Below, piece after piece: positions 23,549 through 35,715 of a stretch of DNA of 64,000 nt. A model generated the notes under the pieces. It saw only the letters and a program-made list of their open reading frames with translations. It did no database searches and had not been told where the DNA came from. Location: contig JAVIAB010000092.1 of the NCBI GenBank assembly GCA_032433765.1, positions 34,324,034 to 34,388,033 of the forward strand. Reading direction: 5' to 3'. Both the position numbers and the translations under genes were made by a program. Origin of the DNA: Megaustenia siamemsis. Taxonomy: Eukaryota; Mollusca; Gastropoda; Stylommatophora; Ariophantidae. Position 1 is the first letter of the stretch. Each line of letters starts with the position of its first letter.

Positions 23549-23670
23549 GGGACCGTGCTGATGCTGCAGTGTACATGTTTCACACCGATGAAAATGTATC
23601 TATAGGCTGTGTAACTTTACCAGACCAAGATAAATCACTTAAGAAGAAATATCAAGAACACGCTATTATG
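23549..23670 (+). CDS. Module 1, exon d
   Basis: The 122-bp exon has acceptor TTTGATTATCAG, donor GTAGGT, and phases 1 to 0. It encodes GDRADAAVYMFHTDENVSIG then CVTLPDQDKSLKKKYQEHAI, with one sequon (NVS). This cysteine has no match in module 2. The counterpart is 48474-48604 (131 bp, same phases). The alternating hydrophobic pattern (AAVYMF, VSIGCVTL) suggests beta strands. Confidence 0.78.
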
Positions 23671-23870
23671 GTAGGTATACATTTAGTAAATTTTCGCTAA
23701 GAAAAATAACCATTTATTATAAGTGTTTATTACCTTATTTAACATTTGAAATAATGGGTGATGAATTCATTACATTTTTCGTCCGTTCGTTAAATGTTTA
23801 CATTACTCTCTTAGCAGTTCCAGTGGTGTACATTTCCATACATAACAGTTTATATCTTTTTATTACACAG

Positions 23871-23958
23871 TTAAGTGACAATACAGATTTACAACGCAAT
23901 GGGATCAAGATAGCTTTCGTTCCGACAAATACATCAATGATTGCGGCAAAGTGTTCTA
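23871..23958 (+). CDS. Module 1, exon e
   Basis: The 88-bp exon has acceptor TATTACACAG, donor GTAAGT, and phases 0 to 1. It encodes LSDNTDLQRNGIKIAFVPTN then TSMIAAKCS. The closing KCS matches SCSG at the end of module 2 (52221-52317), so the first and last cysteines of the module are conserved and could bond to each other. The next exon in the gene is the linker at 30935, which fits the phase. Confidence 0.78.
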
Positions 23959-24019
23959 GTAAGTATTACAGCTTGTGTGTTTAAATAGATTAAGGAATTA
24001 AAGTAATAAATAGAGCTCG

Positions 24020-24585
24020 GATTTTTATGACCAAAAAATCATAGAAATATGCTTACATTTATGATCAGAAATCAATCACAGAACTATGTTTACATGAACT
24101 CTTTCAGTACTAAAGCTTGTTATCAATGCAACGGAAGAGATTTTGGAGACAAAATTTTTCATCGTTTGAAATATCGATGTGCATGCTTATATTTGTCTAA
24201 TACATAACATACTAAAAATGACTTTTATTTAGAAAATTGAACAAAGAATTAGATTTTACCAATATCAAGTTGATACAAGACATGTAGCAAAAATACGGTT
24301 TGATGACGGTTCACACATACATATGTGACCGAAATCGACATGACGAACAGTGCGTTGAAACGTGCGGAAAGAGTTAAATACCTAAAATAAGTCATAGAAA
24401 CATGCTTACATTATTGATCTAAAAATAAATCATATAAATATGCTTACACTCATGACCTACAAATCAATCATATAAATATGCTTACATTCATGACCAACAA
24501 ATCAATCATATAAATATGCTTATATGTATGACCTGAAACCATAGAAATATGCTTACATTTATGACATAAAAAGCAAAATATGACC
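24020..24585. repeat. Minisatellite, period about 38-40 bp
   Basis: Units of the form CATAAAAATATGCTTACATT/TATGACC.ACAAATCAAT recur at 24025-24090 and about five times at 24385-24580. They diverge by a few bases each. Confidence 0.75.
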
Positions 24586-24985
24586 TAAAATAAAACAATT
24601 ACCAAATAATTATATACATTTATATTGCATAAATGAATTACTCATTTTCCATTATAAATGACGCTAAAATATCAGTTTTTGAATCGTTGGAGATAAATAT
24701 CTAAAAATACTTACCAAATTGTCACATTATGTCCATTTTAAAGAAAATTGTGATGCTTTAACTATAAACTAGATTTCCAATTCTATAGCTAACACTTTAC
24801 TTTATCACATTTGACTTATAAATAGGTCATTACTCAAACAAGTTTATATGTGTTCCTTAGTGTTAGCAATAAAATTACAAAGGCAATTTTTTGTGCTTAA
24901 AAAAGGGTCATTTAAAAAAATAAGTTTTCTTATACATTAAATAACAACAAATATGGCCAAACATAGCCTAAAGAATGCCCTCAAT
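24586..24985. other. Intron sequence, nothing recognised
   Basis: AT-rich, with no assigned repeat. Confidence 0.45.
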
Positions 24986-25975
24986 TTAAAGACATTTGAT
25001 AGTTTAGACAGAAGAATGCTCTGGAAGTTGCTGAGTCATTTACGGAATCTCCATAAAGTTTATTAACCTGATAAAAACAATGTATGAAGGAATAAAATGT
25101 AGTGTGGTGCATGAAGGACAGCTTATAGAAGCATTTGAAATAAGAACAGGAGTAAGGCAGGGATGCCTTCCTCGCCATTTCTCTTTTCTAATGGCCTTAG
25201 ATTGGATTATGAAAATAACTCAAAACAACAGAAATGGGATCCAGTGGTCACTGATCAAACAACTTGATGATTTAGACTTTGCTGATGACATAGATCTCCT
25301 ATCACACAGCCATCAACAGATGCAGGATAAAATGAGCACACGTGATGAGAGATCACAACAGCTAGGACTGAAGATTAATAGAGATAAGACCAACATTATG
25401 AGGATTAATACAGTTGGCAATAACCCAATAAAACTAGGAGAAATACCTCTACTAGACGTACAATCTTACACATATCTGGGCAGTAATATGGATAAAGAGG
25501 GAGGAACAGAAAATGATACCAAAATTATTATTATTATTATACCTATTATATGACTGTGAAACATTGTGAACAACAAAAGTGACAATCATGAAGATACATA
25601 CTTTCATTAATGGATGATTACGCAGAATAAAAGGATGGAAATGGCAGGACAAAATCACTAACATAGAATTATGGAAATGTACCAGTCAAATACCAGTGGA
25701 TAAAGAGGTACAGCGAAGACGATGGCCCTGGATAGGACACATACTACGGAAGCCAACTGAGAGTATTACACAACAGGCTCTTTTTTGGAATCCGCAGGGG
25801 AAAAGACAAAGTGGAAGACCAAGGAATTCTTGGAGAAGACAGATAGAAGCAGAAATGAAGATGATGGGGAAGACATGGAATGATCTTAAAAGAATGGCAA
25901 AAAAAAACTGAACGATTTGGAAAGTGTTTGTTGAAGACTTATGCTCCACTGGGAGCTAAAAAGGTAGAAGAAGAT
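24986..25975 (+). mobile_element. LINE-A, 5'-truncated, with internal (ATT)n deletion
   Basis: The + strand begins inside RT motif A (TFDSLDRRML). It continues with RTGVRQGCLPRHFSFLMALD, LDFADDIDLLSHSHQQMQD and YTYLGSNMDKEGGTENDTKI. At 25524 the sequence jumps through (ATT)n to LLYDCETL near 25545, so about 110 bp present in the copy at 3706-5113 are lost. The tail has RRRWPWIGHILRKPTESITQ and GRPRNSWRRQIEAEM, and ends CTCCACTGGGAGCTAAAAAG plus GAAGAAG. Confidence 0.85.
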
Positions 25976-26154
25976 GCCCCAATTTAATAAAAATGGCTGT
26001 AGAATTATTAACTAAACCTAAACTACGGTTATATAATATTCATTTAAACGTAAAACAATATAAGCAGTGTTCTTAGTGTTCAGACAGCATGAATGGAGGT
26101 AAGAAGGCATGCATCTCGTTGACAATTACCTGGAATTCAAAAATATATATCTAT

Positions 26155-28510
26155 CTATTGACCTTTCGAGCCCTAGCTGGCCCATATGGCATAGACCAAG
26201 ATACTCTTTCTCTTATCTAAATCGTTTTTTCTAGCAATTTTAAATCATTGTAAAGATCTTATACCAAATCTCACCATTTGTCTCTTTTCTGTGCAAGCAA
26301 CTCTATCTTATTGGGGGAGCCGATTCCTGCTGCTCTTGCCTCTCTGATTAATGTTTTCCTCAGTGTCTCTCTGGGCCGGCCTCTTTTTCTTTTGCCTGTT
26401 GTTTCCCACATGAGGGCTTGCTTTGCTATTCGGTTATTATCTCTCCTCATCACATGTCAAACATATGACCATCGTCTTTTCTTGATTACTGAAGATATTA
26501 GTGGTTGATTGACGATTTCTCTAATTTCTTCGTTTGTTTTGAATTGATTCCACGATATACCAATTATTTTCCTTAGACATTTATTTTCGAATGCGTTCAA
26601 CTTTGTTTCTATATCTCTTGTTGTTTTTCAGCTTTCACACGCATACGTAAGGGTTGATAGTACATTATATTTGAATAGTCTAAGTTTTGCGTTTGTGCTG
26701 ATGAGTTTTGATTTCCACAACTTTTCAATGCTTCTGAAAGACATTGCTGCTTTAGCTATTTTGATCCTAATTTCTTTACTTGTATTCCCTTCCCGATCAA
26801 TGTGACCTCCAAGATAGATAAAGTGGTCAATCTTTTCCACTAGTTTTTTTTTTCATGTATATTCCGTCATCTGTTGGAATTAGTCTGTTTCATGATTGAT
26901 CTCAAGCTCAATTTTGCTGGCTATTGATGATAGTTCATTTGTGTTTTCCTGCATCATTTTTATCTGATTGCTGATGAGAACTATGTCATCAGCAAAGTCG
27001 AAGTCCTCCAAATGGTCTCCTTGTATCCAATTGATGTCTTTGTTGTCAATGCACCATTCCTTCATTATGAAATCCATAGCAACTCTAAATAATAAGGGCG
27101 ATGACATACATCCTTGTTTAACCCCAGTTTCTATTGGAAAAAATTCGCTCAGTCCTTCCTCTGTACGAACTACACATGTGTAGTCATCATACATGTCTTT
27201 AATAAAATGTATGATTTTTAATGGTAAGCCATATTACTTCAGAATTTTCCCACAAAGAATCTCTATGAATGCAGTCCATTGCTTTTTTGAAGTAAGTGAA
27301 GTTAAGTACACAAGGTTTTGGCTTTTCAATGTATTTCTCAAATATAAGTCACAGAGTAAAAATGTGGTCAAGGCAGCTTCTCCATTTTTTAAACCGAGCC
27401 TGTTCTTCACGCATTACTGTATCTATGGAATCCTTTATCTATTCATGATGATTTTGCAGAATAACTTTGAGGCAACTGACAAAAGCTTCACGCCTCTCGA
27501 GTTTTTACAATCTCTGATATTGCCCTTTTTTGGAATCTTAATAATAATTCCTTTTTTCCACTCATGAAGCACCTCTTCTCTGCTTTCCAAATGATGTTGA
27601 TCATTTTCTGGAGATGTATTAAATTATGGCAATCACTTGCCTTGAGGATCTCAGCTATTAACCTATCCTCGCCAGCAGTCTTGTTGTTGTCCATACGCTT
27701 TAAGGAGGTATCAATTTTGCTCAAAGTGAAGTCATCTAAATTTATATCTAATTATGCTGCTGGCGTTTCAGCTTCAAAATCTATTAAATTGTGGGGTAGT
27801 GGACGGTTAAGAATTTCTTTGAAGTGTTCCGCCCAACGTGCTTTTATGTCTGCGCTTGTTGTTAGCACTGAACTATATTTGTCAAGAATTGGTGCTCCAC
27901 TGGATGTATAGGTGTTTGTCAGCAACTTTTGTACAGTTTAGAGAGTTCTGCTGTCTCCTGTAATTGCTGCTGTCTCTGCTTTCTCTACCAAATTGTCTAT
28001 GTAAGCACTTGTATCTCTACTCGCCGAACTTCTTACTTGTCTAATTCTTTGCATGTTGCTTTTTCCAGGACCTTTTCAATATCTGTCTTTACATTAGTCA
28101 TGGCTCGTTTTGCATCTCTTCTTTCTTTGATGTATTTCCATGTAGTGCCTGAATTCCATGCTCAATTTTCCATTTCCTCCAGTCCGGCGCTTGATTCTGC
28201 TGCTGTCATTAGTATTTTGCTTTGTGAGTCCTACATTTCATTGATATCTGTCTATTTCACCGAGTGCTGAATAACAGTTACTTAGCTTCATGTTAAACTT
28301 TTTCCTGATGGCTTCATCTTTCAGCTTACTACTATCAATGTTATGTGTAGTTGATCTCTTCTGTTGGCTTTTAAATTGTAATCTTATTTCCCCAATGTAC
28401 AGGTTGTGTTCGCTATTGACACCAGCACCTCTGTATGCTTGTACATCTGTCAATGATGATCTGAATTGTTGTTCAATACACAAGTGGTCAATTTGATTTG
28501 AAATTGAATT
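26155..28510 (-). mobile_element. LINE-D, endonuclease C-terminus plus RT
   Basis: The - strand has EN residues SNQIDHLCIEQQFRSSLTDV (about 28500-28440) and GAGVNSEHNLYIG. It then has a GKAAGEDRL-like DNNKTAGEDRLIAEILKAS near 27680, a decayed motif A near 27260, and a B-motif ETGVKQGCMSSPLLFRVAMD near 27130. DFDFADDIVLISNQ follows near 27010, then FIYLGGHIDREGNTSKEI (about 26820), and finally a GHVMRRDNNRIAKQAL and GKRKRGRPRETL tail (26440-26340). It is broken by frameshifts. The 3' tail TTGACCTTTCGAGCC is shared with 15858-15880. Confidence 0.86.
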
Positions 28511-28731
28511 CAATAATACATGTAATAAAAATATGACGTCAAAAAATCCGAGCATTATTAATAAGAAATGTAGACTATTGGTAGTTACCACCAACAGCAT
28601 ATATGTTAATAATTTAAACATGGTGAATTCTTTAAGCATGAGATATTGCGGACACCATTTGGTCTAAACATTGAACAATAAATGAAGCAAAGATTAGAAA
28701 TAATGGTCTGAAAACATTATGTGTTAATATC

Positions 28732-28955
28732 ATCATCATTAAGTGTCATGCCTGCTGGCGTAGTGTCATGTCTCTGCACAACTCTCGATCATAACAGTTA
28801 TATATAATTTCTGTTGTTGACTTAGTACCAAGCTCTAAAATTGTATGGTTTTTTTTCTCACTGCTTCCCTATACTCTTCTTCCCTCAATATTCCCAGTTA
28901 TCATAATATATTCCAGCTGTTTGTTCCCTTCTCATCACATGGCTAAAGAAAAATT
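28732..28955 (-). mobile_element. LINE-B 3' end fragment
   Basis: It begins with the ATCATCATCATTAAGTGTCA tail and matches the 5114-5340 end of LINE-B on the - strand for about 220 bp. It is therefore severely 5'-truncated. Confidence 0.75.
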
Positions 28956-29670
28956 GTGATTGTTATGTGATAATATATAATCTAGTAATTTTCGCAAGCA
29001 TATTCGTTATACCGGCTAAACTCTCTGTGGGGTAACTATAAATGAATACATAAAAAACAAGAAATAAAAGGAAATGTAGAAACCTTAATCTCGACTTCTG
29101 TTACAAAAGGGATAAAAAGGAACTATTATTTAATATAACAGTTTAACACCTAAATTTAACCAGCAAATGATCCTGAGTGTTTGAAAGAGAACTCGTGATA
29201 GTTCATGAGACTGCACAGTCAGTATCCATAGGAAGTCAATAAGTTGCAGTTTTAGTTGGGGCTCAACCGGATTTGGTGATCTTGTTCTACTTCGATTTGT
29301 ATAAATACAATCATTTGATTATTGTCAGAAAACGTGATTTCGATTTTACCACGATGAATTTGGTATCAATACATTTTGACTTAGCCTCAGGGTGGATTTC
29401 TGGCAATATTTGAAACGTAAACATAATGATATTATTATAGCACTCTGTTCAAAGCAAGAATAAAGCGTGTTCAAGTCATAGAGTACCGTTTTTTAGACTT
29501 AAGAATATATGTTTATTGGCTTTAAATAAGATTTAAAAAAAAACTACAACAGTATCTGTTGTGTTTGATATAGTACAACAAGACCATGAAACCATCAAAA
29601 GTGTGAAGCCCTCTCAATATTAAATATAAAGTACATGCCTTAAAGAGGATAGTTTTTTTTTTCAGAAGTA
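28956..29670. other. Intron sequence, nothing recognised
   Basis: AT-rich, with no assigned repeat. Confidence 0.45.
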
Positions 29671-30165
29671 AGGAGCATGATCTTCAGACAAATGCGAAAA
29701 ACGACAAGCAAATGTAGCAATGAAAATGTACCGAGGTCTTCTAGTAAAGTTTTCTCATCTAACAGCAGAAAAAAAGGAAAAAATGTACAATATCTGAAGA
29801 ACGTTGGCAAATATTACCTGTTGCAAACGTCATGGTTTAGGAAAGGGGTAACAAGAAAACTGGCAATGATATTTCTTGAATAACTTTGTCAAATGACACA
29901 TTTAAGAAGCAATTTGACGGTTCTTCATCTAATAGCAAAGAGCAATTATTAGAAACAAAATGTATGTGGCCCCCTTATTTTCTTTTGTAATTAGATGAAA
30001 GCACTGACCTAAAAAAATAACAAAGAAATATGATGTGCTAAGTTAGATGTGAATACGCGAGAAATGTATTCGTAGACATACTATTCATCTGCTCGTTGGT
30101 ACACACTGCAGCTGAATATATATATAAAACGTTTAGAAATGTGTCCAGAGCTCAGAATATATATT
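29671..30165 (+). pseudogene. Possible ZBED/hAT transposase-like remnant
   Basis: An open stretch at 29677-29883 is rich in Lys and Ser. Downstream near 29995-30160 the frame reads LDESTDL, then a stop, then RCEYARNVFVDILFICS. LDESTD followed by an RY/RCEYA-type stretch is characteristic of ZBED-like, hAT-derived transposases (FAM200/ZBED5/GTF2IRD2 type). Multiple stops are present and no zinc finger or hAT dimerisation motif is visible, so the call rests on one motif. Confidence 0.35.
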
Positions 30166-30512
30166 TCAATAATTAACCTGAAAGGCAAATGAGGAAGGAA
30201 AAAAAGAAGCAATTAACCATAATACAACAACATTTGTAGGGGAAATGCATAACCATCTGTATAATTAATTGTGTAAGTATACAATGTCCACTTCTTTACC
30301 ATTCCATCTTGTACTTAAAGATATATACTTTTGTAAAATTATATTCAGAACACTTTATAACTTTTATTTTCATGTGACATCTTGAATAGGCGTGGCATAT
30401 TTAATCATACATGAATGTAACTTGAATTGAATACAATGATTATTGCTATTATTATATTTAAAAGTTAAAAATAATTTTAAAAAAGAATATAGTGAAGTAT
30501 GTGCAACAAATT

Positions 30513-30725
30513 AAGAGCTAGGGTTCGATCGCAACCAACGGCTTCCGATACACCCAGCCTTAAATGGGTACCGGATTTTTTTCTTGGAAAGTAAAGCGGC
30601 ACGGGCGTAATACCGACCACATTACCCCAAAAATCATGTGCCTAAGGTCTGTAAAAATGTATGGTCACTAACATCTTATTTCCTATACGCCACATGGCGT
30701 GACGGAGGTACATTACTTTTACTTT
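30513..30725 (+). mobile_element. SINE-3, 5'-truncated
   Basis: It shares GAGCTAGGGTTCGATC (B box), ACCCAGCCTTAAATGG, AGTACCGACCACATTACCCC-like and ATACGCCACNTGGCG stretches with the full copy at 53711-53959. The A-box half is missing. It is followed by T-rich and A-rich runs. Confidence 0.75.
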
Positions 30726-30934
30726 TTTATGTGGAACAAATTATTTCTCGCCTTTCTACAAATTTGAAAATCAAACAAAGACATTAAAAAAAAAAAATCT
30801 TTTTGGTCTTAAATTTTAAGTTGAATCTTGACGGTTTGCAGCATTTAATAACTGCTCCATTATTACAGATTATTATAGCACATCAATATCATGCACGTAG
30901 AACTAAAATAAAACTTACTTTAATTATTAAACAG

Positions 30935-31213
30935 AAGTTGGTCCGGGATCACAGGTCACACCCAAAAGTACAAGCACAACAGAGACTCCAAACACAGCAG
31001 GAACCCCAAGCTTACCGGAGGTTCCAAGTTCAACTGAGGTACCAAGCACACCAGAAACACCAAGTACACCTGAATCTCCAAGCACACCTATAACTCCAAG
31101 CTCACCACAAGTGCCCAGCACTCCAAAAACACCAAGTACTCCACGAACTCCCAGCACAACATCAACCCCCAGCATTACAACAACCCCAATTGCAACAACC
31201 ACCCAACATACAG
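30935..31213 (+). CDS. Linker exon L1, Pro/Thr/Ser-rich
   Basis: The 279-bp exon has acceptor TTATTAAACAG, donor GTAATT, and is phase 1-1. It encodes 92 full codons dominated by Pro, Thr and Ser, such as [19 protein letters not shown], ending TPIATTTQHTG. It has no cysteine. Expected O-glycosylation would make this an extended spacer. It corresponds to the 3' halves of the exons at 54586-55830 and 58114-60200 (about 55540-55830), and its downstream intron is homologous to theirs. It appears to be an older copy that lacks the [15 protein letters not shown] front part. Confidence 0.75.
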
Positions 31214-31434
31214 GTAATTTTAGAAGCTTACTTATATTTGCTTACTCATTCAGCCATTTGTGACTGTCACTAATGTAGTATCACATAAATGAAGAATGGG
31301 GACAAAAATGTGGTGTGAGGTTCCGGATACATTTAGAGATAAATTTTCCAAGTACTTTGTGCATACTTCAGTGTGGTTTTCCTTGAATTTTTTTGCTCAG
31401 GCTATGTTTGGAAAAAGATAATGAGATGTTAACT

Positions 31435-31690
31435 TGAGGGACTGGTTGTTCTCGAGGCAAATCGCTGGTTTCGAGACAAAAAGGTTACAAGTTGAAATCC
31501 CAGCTGCACCATTTTGGATTGTTATTTGTGATATCTCACTGCAGCAACTACCCCTGGTGTCAGAAACGAGGCCAGACTTTAAACGTTAATTAATCAACGA
31601 CGGAAAAAGTATGATTACCTCAGAAGACTGCGATAATCTGTCTAAACGGCGAGGGAAGCCTATACACACAACTGTCAGGGAAAATACGAT
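31435..31690 (+). mobile_element. SINE-1 copy in linker intron 1
   Basis: It begins GAGGGACTGGTTGTTCTCGA and shares the TCAACGACGGAAAAAGTATG and ACCTCAGAAG stretches with 36575-36766 and the copies at 56053 and 60426. The head resembles a tRNA half. Its position in the intron is the same in all three linker introns. Confidence 0.65.
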
Positions 31691-31719
31691 AATAAGAAAA
31701 GAGTAACAATCAAAATTCA

Positions 31720-32810
31720 GTTCCTAGTCTCTAGGGACTTTGCCAGAGGTGAAAGCTGACGAGCGGGAACAGGACAAAAAAATCCCTACCTCATTTACTT
31801 TATCGCAATCGAGATGAGGTAATAATTTGTGGTCTTGTAATCTTCTCTGGACCTCTGCTACTTCTAGATGTTCATTGAGTATATCACTTGGTATGCAGCC
31901 ATTCTTGTAGACGATGTAGGTGACCAAACCACTAATCTACGTTGTTTGAGTAGCGCGTAGATGATCGGGAGTCCTGTGAGAGTCAGAGCCTTCACTTTTG
32001 TCACTTTGTCCATTCAACTGATAGCAAGAATACGGCGCAGACATCACACATGGAATGCATTTTGCCTTCTCTCCTGCTTTGCATAAACTATCCATGATTC
32101 GCTGCCACACAGAAGGATACTAATGATGCAGGCATTGTAAACTACGGCCTTTGTCAGTTTGCTGTTTTGCCAAAAATAGCCTAGAAAGTCGGTCGAAGGT
32201 GGTTGCAGCTTTAGCAATGCTAGTGTCAATTTTTGTGTTTAAAGATAGTTTGTCGTTGATGATGGACCCGCGGTCGTTTATGTCGTGTAAATTGTCAAAT
32301 AGGCCAGCTTGCATGTTGCGCACATACCTGCAACACAATCGTAGGTTACAATTTGTTATTGTTGATTTCTCTTGCATGGCGGGCGTGGAATGCAACAGTC
32401 TGCCATTCGAATCTTCCCTTATCCTCATACACCAAATCGAGAAAGCAGACCTTGGCTATACTGTAGTTGCTAGGGACTGCCCCTCTTTAGAGGGCGGTAG
32501 CAATCCAGGAAGTCGATATACTTTTCCCACCGTCGAAAGCAGCCCCTGGCTTCATGCCCTACACTCAATTTGCAGTTTGACTTATAGCGGTTGGCTACTG
32601 CTTCCCGTGTTGTGTTAACATCAAATGATGAAGCTGGATTGTTCTCTCCAGGGAGTGAGCTTGGGCAGCAAAAAATAATAGTTAAGTTGTTTCCCTTGCA
32701 ACATGTTTCTTGTCTCCACGCAGCCGACAGATCTAACAGTGGAAGAACAGTCTGGTGCCAAATGCGTCCCATGAATTGTCTGTACAACGTTTAAATCAAT
32801 ACTGAACCGC
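31720..32810 (-). mobile_element. LINE-F remnant in linker intron 1
   Basis: The - strand reads as a LINE RT C-terminus: STITNCNLRLCCRYVRNMQA, SIINDKLSLNTKIDTSIAKA, ACIISILLCGSESWIVYAKQ and ERRQNAFHV, then VYKNGCIPSDILNEHLEVAE. It is more decayed than the other groups. Orthologous insertions lie in the introns at 56340-57420 and 60712-61790, so it entered before the unit was duplicated. Confidence 0.7.
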
Positions 32811-33513
32811 CTTAGGGACTCCATCTCCGGATTTTCCATCAGGGTTTACTACCGAAGTCTATTCCATGAACGGGTAATCCTGCTGGACAACAGGGATTTA
32901 TAATTAGAGTCGACCTTCTCCTACAGGAGTTACGATTTTTATACTTAACATCTATTCGAGGAGGAGATTATGGCGCCACCGACTCGACGGTGACAACGGC
33001 ATAGGTCATTTACTTGATTTGATAGAATTGGCTCCCCCACGCAACTAATTCACCTCACCCTCTGTAATCCGCATTTATCTTCATTCTAAAGTACACTGCT
33101 GCTTATTCTATATTTGCAGCACACCTCTATATCTAGACGCTGGTGATATTCTGAAAATATATCTTCTTTTTCTGGTTTGTCAGACATTTCCTCTTTGTAT
33201 TGTAAACCTAAAAGAAGACATGGTCTGGGACAAATTTATTGTGTCATTAATTCAAGGGAAATTATGCTATCTGCGCTTTCCAACGCGATATGTGCAGATT
33301 GTACAAAATTACAAAATGGTATTAAAAATGTATTTAATATGACAATAGAGAATAAAGTACTGAGTTTACAAATGTAGTGTAAATTTTTAAAAAAAAATAT
33401 AATATAAATGTTTAACAGTATTTTTTTGCTTAGTGGGGTTGTTCAATCAATATGACAAAGACAAACTGTTAGAACACACATCTAACTTCCTAATAAAATT
33501 ATTTTCTTGACAG
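32811..33513. other. Remainder of linker intron 1
   Basis: The stretch with GGCGCCACCGACTCGACGG at 32970-32992 also occurs at 57567-57590 and 61940-61960. No separate element was recognised. The intron ends TTTTCTTGACAG. Confidence 0.5.
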
Positions 33514-35206
33514 AAACAACTATTACATCAAGCACAACAACAACAACAACAATTTCAAGTACATCAACAACACCAGGATCAACAACACAAAGCACATCAA
33601 CAACATCAGGTTCAACAACATTAAGCACATCAACCACACCAGGAGCAACAACGTCAAGCACATCAAAAACACAAAGCACATCAACAACATCAGGTTCAAC
33701 AACATTAAGCACATCAACCACACCAGGAGCAACAACGTCAAGCACATCAACAACACAAGGATCAACAACGTCAAGCTCATCAACAACCCTAAGATCAACA
33801 ACATCAAGCACATCAACAACACCAGGTTCAACAACCCCAAGCACAACAACAACATCAGGTTCAACAACCTCAAGCACAAAAACAACACCAGTTACAAAAA
33901 CCTCAAGCACTGCAACAACACCAGGTTCAACAACCTCAAGCACAGCAACAACACCAGGCTCAACAACCTCAAGCACAGTACCAACACCTGGTTCAACAAC
34001 CTCAAACACTGCAATTACACCAGGTTCAACAACATCAAGCACAACAACAACACCTGGTTCAACAACCTCAAGCACAGCAACAACATCAAGTTCAAAAACA
34101 TCGATAACAGCAACAACACAGGGTTCAACAACCTTAAGCACAGCAACAACCCCAGGTTCAACAACATCAAGAACATCTACAACACTAGGTTCAACAACCT
34201 CAAGCACATCAGCAACACCAGGTTCAACAACCTCAAGCACATCAGCAACACCAGTTTCAGCAACCTCAAACATAGCAATAACACCAGGTTCAACAACCTC
34301 AAGCAGAGCAACAACACCAGGTTCAACAATATCAAGCACAGCAACAACACCAGGTTCAACAACCGCAAGCACATCAACAACACCAAGTTCAACAACCTCA
34401 ATCACATCAACAACACCAGGTTCAACAACCGCAAGCACAGCAACAACACCAGGTTCAACAATCTCAAGCACATCAACAACACCAGGTTCAACAACCTCAA
34501 GCTCATTAACAACCCTAGTTTCAACAACCCTAATCACATCAACAACACCAGGTTCAACAATCCTAAGCACATCATCAACACCAGGTTCAACAACCACAAG
34601 CACAGCAACAACACCAGGTTCAACAACCTCAAGCACAGCAAAAACTCCGGGTTCAACAACCTCAAGCTCATCAACAACCCCAGGTTCAACAACCTTAAGA
34701 ACAGCAATAACGTCAGGTTCAACAACCTCGAGCAGATCAACAACACCAGGTTCAACAACCTCAATCAAATCAACAACACCAGGATCAACAACCTCAAGCA
34801 CATCAACAACACCAGGTTCAGCAACCTCAAGCTCATCAACAACCCTAGGTTCAACAACCCAAAGCACATCTACATCACTAGGTTCAACGACCCTTAGCAC
34901 ATCAACAACACCAGGTTCAACTACTCCAATCGCATCTACAACACTAGGTTCAACATCCCAAGTACATCTACAACATTAGGTTCAACAACCCCAAGCACGT
35001 CACCAACCCTAGGTTCAGCATCCCCAAGCACATCAACAACACCAGGTTCAACAACCCTAAGCACATCAACAACCCCAGGTTCTACAATCTCAAGCGCAAC
35101 AGCAACCCCGAGCACATCTGCAACTCCAACCACATCACATCACCAAGAGCATCAACAATCCCAAGCCAATCAACAACTCCTAGCATATCAACAACCTTAG
35201 GAGCAG
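33514..35206 (+). CDS. Linker exon L2, mucin-like 33-bp repeats, out of frame
   Basis: The 1,693-bp exon has acceptor TTTTCTTGACAG and donor GTGATT. It begins ETTITSSTTTTTTISS and continues as about 45 repeats of the type [11 protein letters not shown] (11 residues, 33 bp). The length should be a multiple of three for a phase 1-1 exon but leaves a remainder of one. I see a one-base loss near 34955 (the frame then closes at 34979) and a second near 35135, after which the ending SISTTLGAG is again in a sensible frame. There are no cysteines. The indels may be real or consensus errors. Confidence 0.7.
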
Positions 35207-35289
35207 GTGATTTTCGAATCTTAATATATATAATAATAATAGTTGTATTATTATGCATCTCTTTGTGACAGACAGTAATATAACATCAC

Positions 35290-35715
35290 ATGAATGATGA
35301 TAGTTATGGTTATAGTATGCCCCCGTATCTGTGTAAACGATGGTCATACGAGGCCCATCCCAGTATAATCACCCGAATTAATATCTCATCTCCCAATCAA
35401 AGAAAAGTAGCAGCAGTCCACATAATATAAATCTCATAATAGGCCATAAGATATAAGGCGAAAATGCGCATATTGTGAATACCTTCATCTGTTCCCCGTG
35501 GTACGATATCTTCTTTCATTGTAAGCAATCGGAATATCGAAACACGATCAAAACGGATGAAAAGCACAGCTCACGGTGGGCACAGAGCATTTAACTCAGC
35601 AGCTCCGGTATGAAGCCGGAATTGGCATTTGAGGATTCTGCAACAAGGAACAATTTTAAGACACAGCCTCTAACGTTCCCTGTCGCCTATCCACCATATT
35701 GAACGGGATTCCAGC
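35290..35715 (-). mobile_element. S4 repeat, long copy 2
   Basis: It shares GTTATGGTTATAG (the reversed tail) at its left end and GTAAGCAATCGGAATATCGA, CACAGCTCACGGTGG, CAACAAGGAACAATTTTAAG and CGCCTATCCACCATA with 21060-21245. It is the same element as 20826-21245, with moderate divergence. Confidence 0.65.

Noticed and set aside
33514..35206. CRISPR-like array because of regular 33-bp units
   Set aside because: Units are contiguous with no spacers, are in a coding exon of a eukaryotic gene, and vary by substitution.
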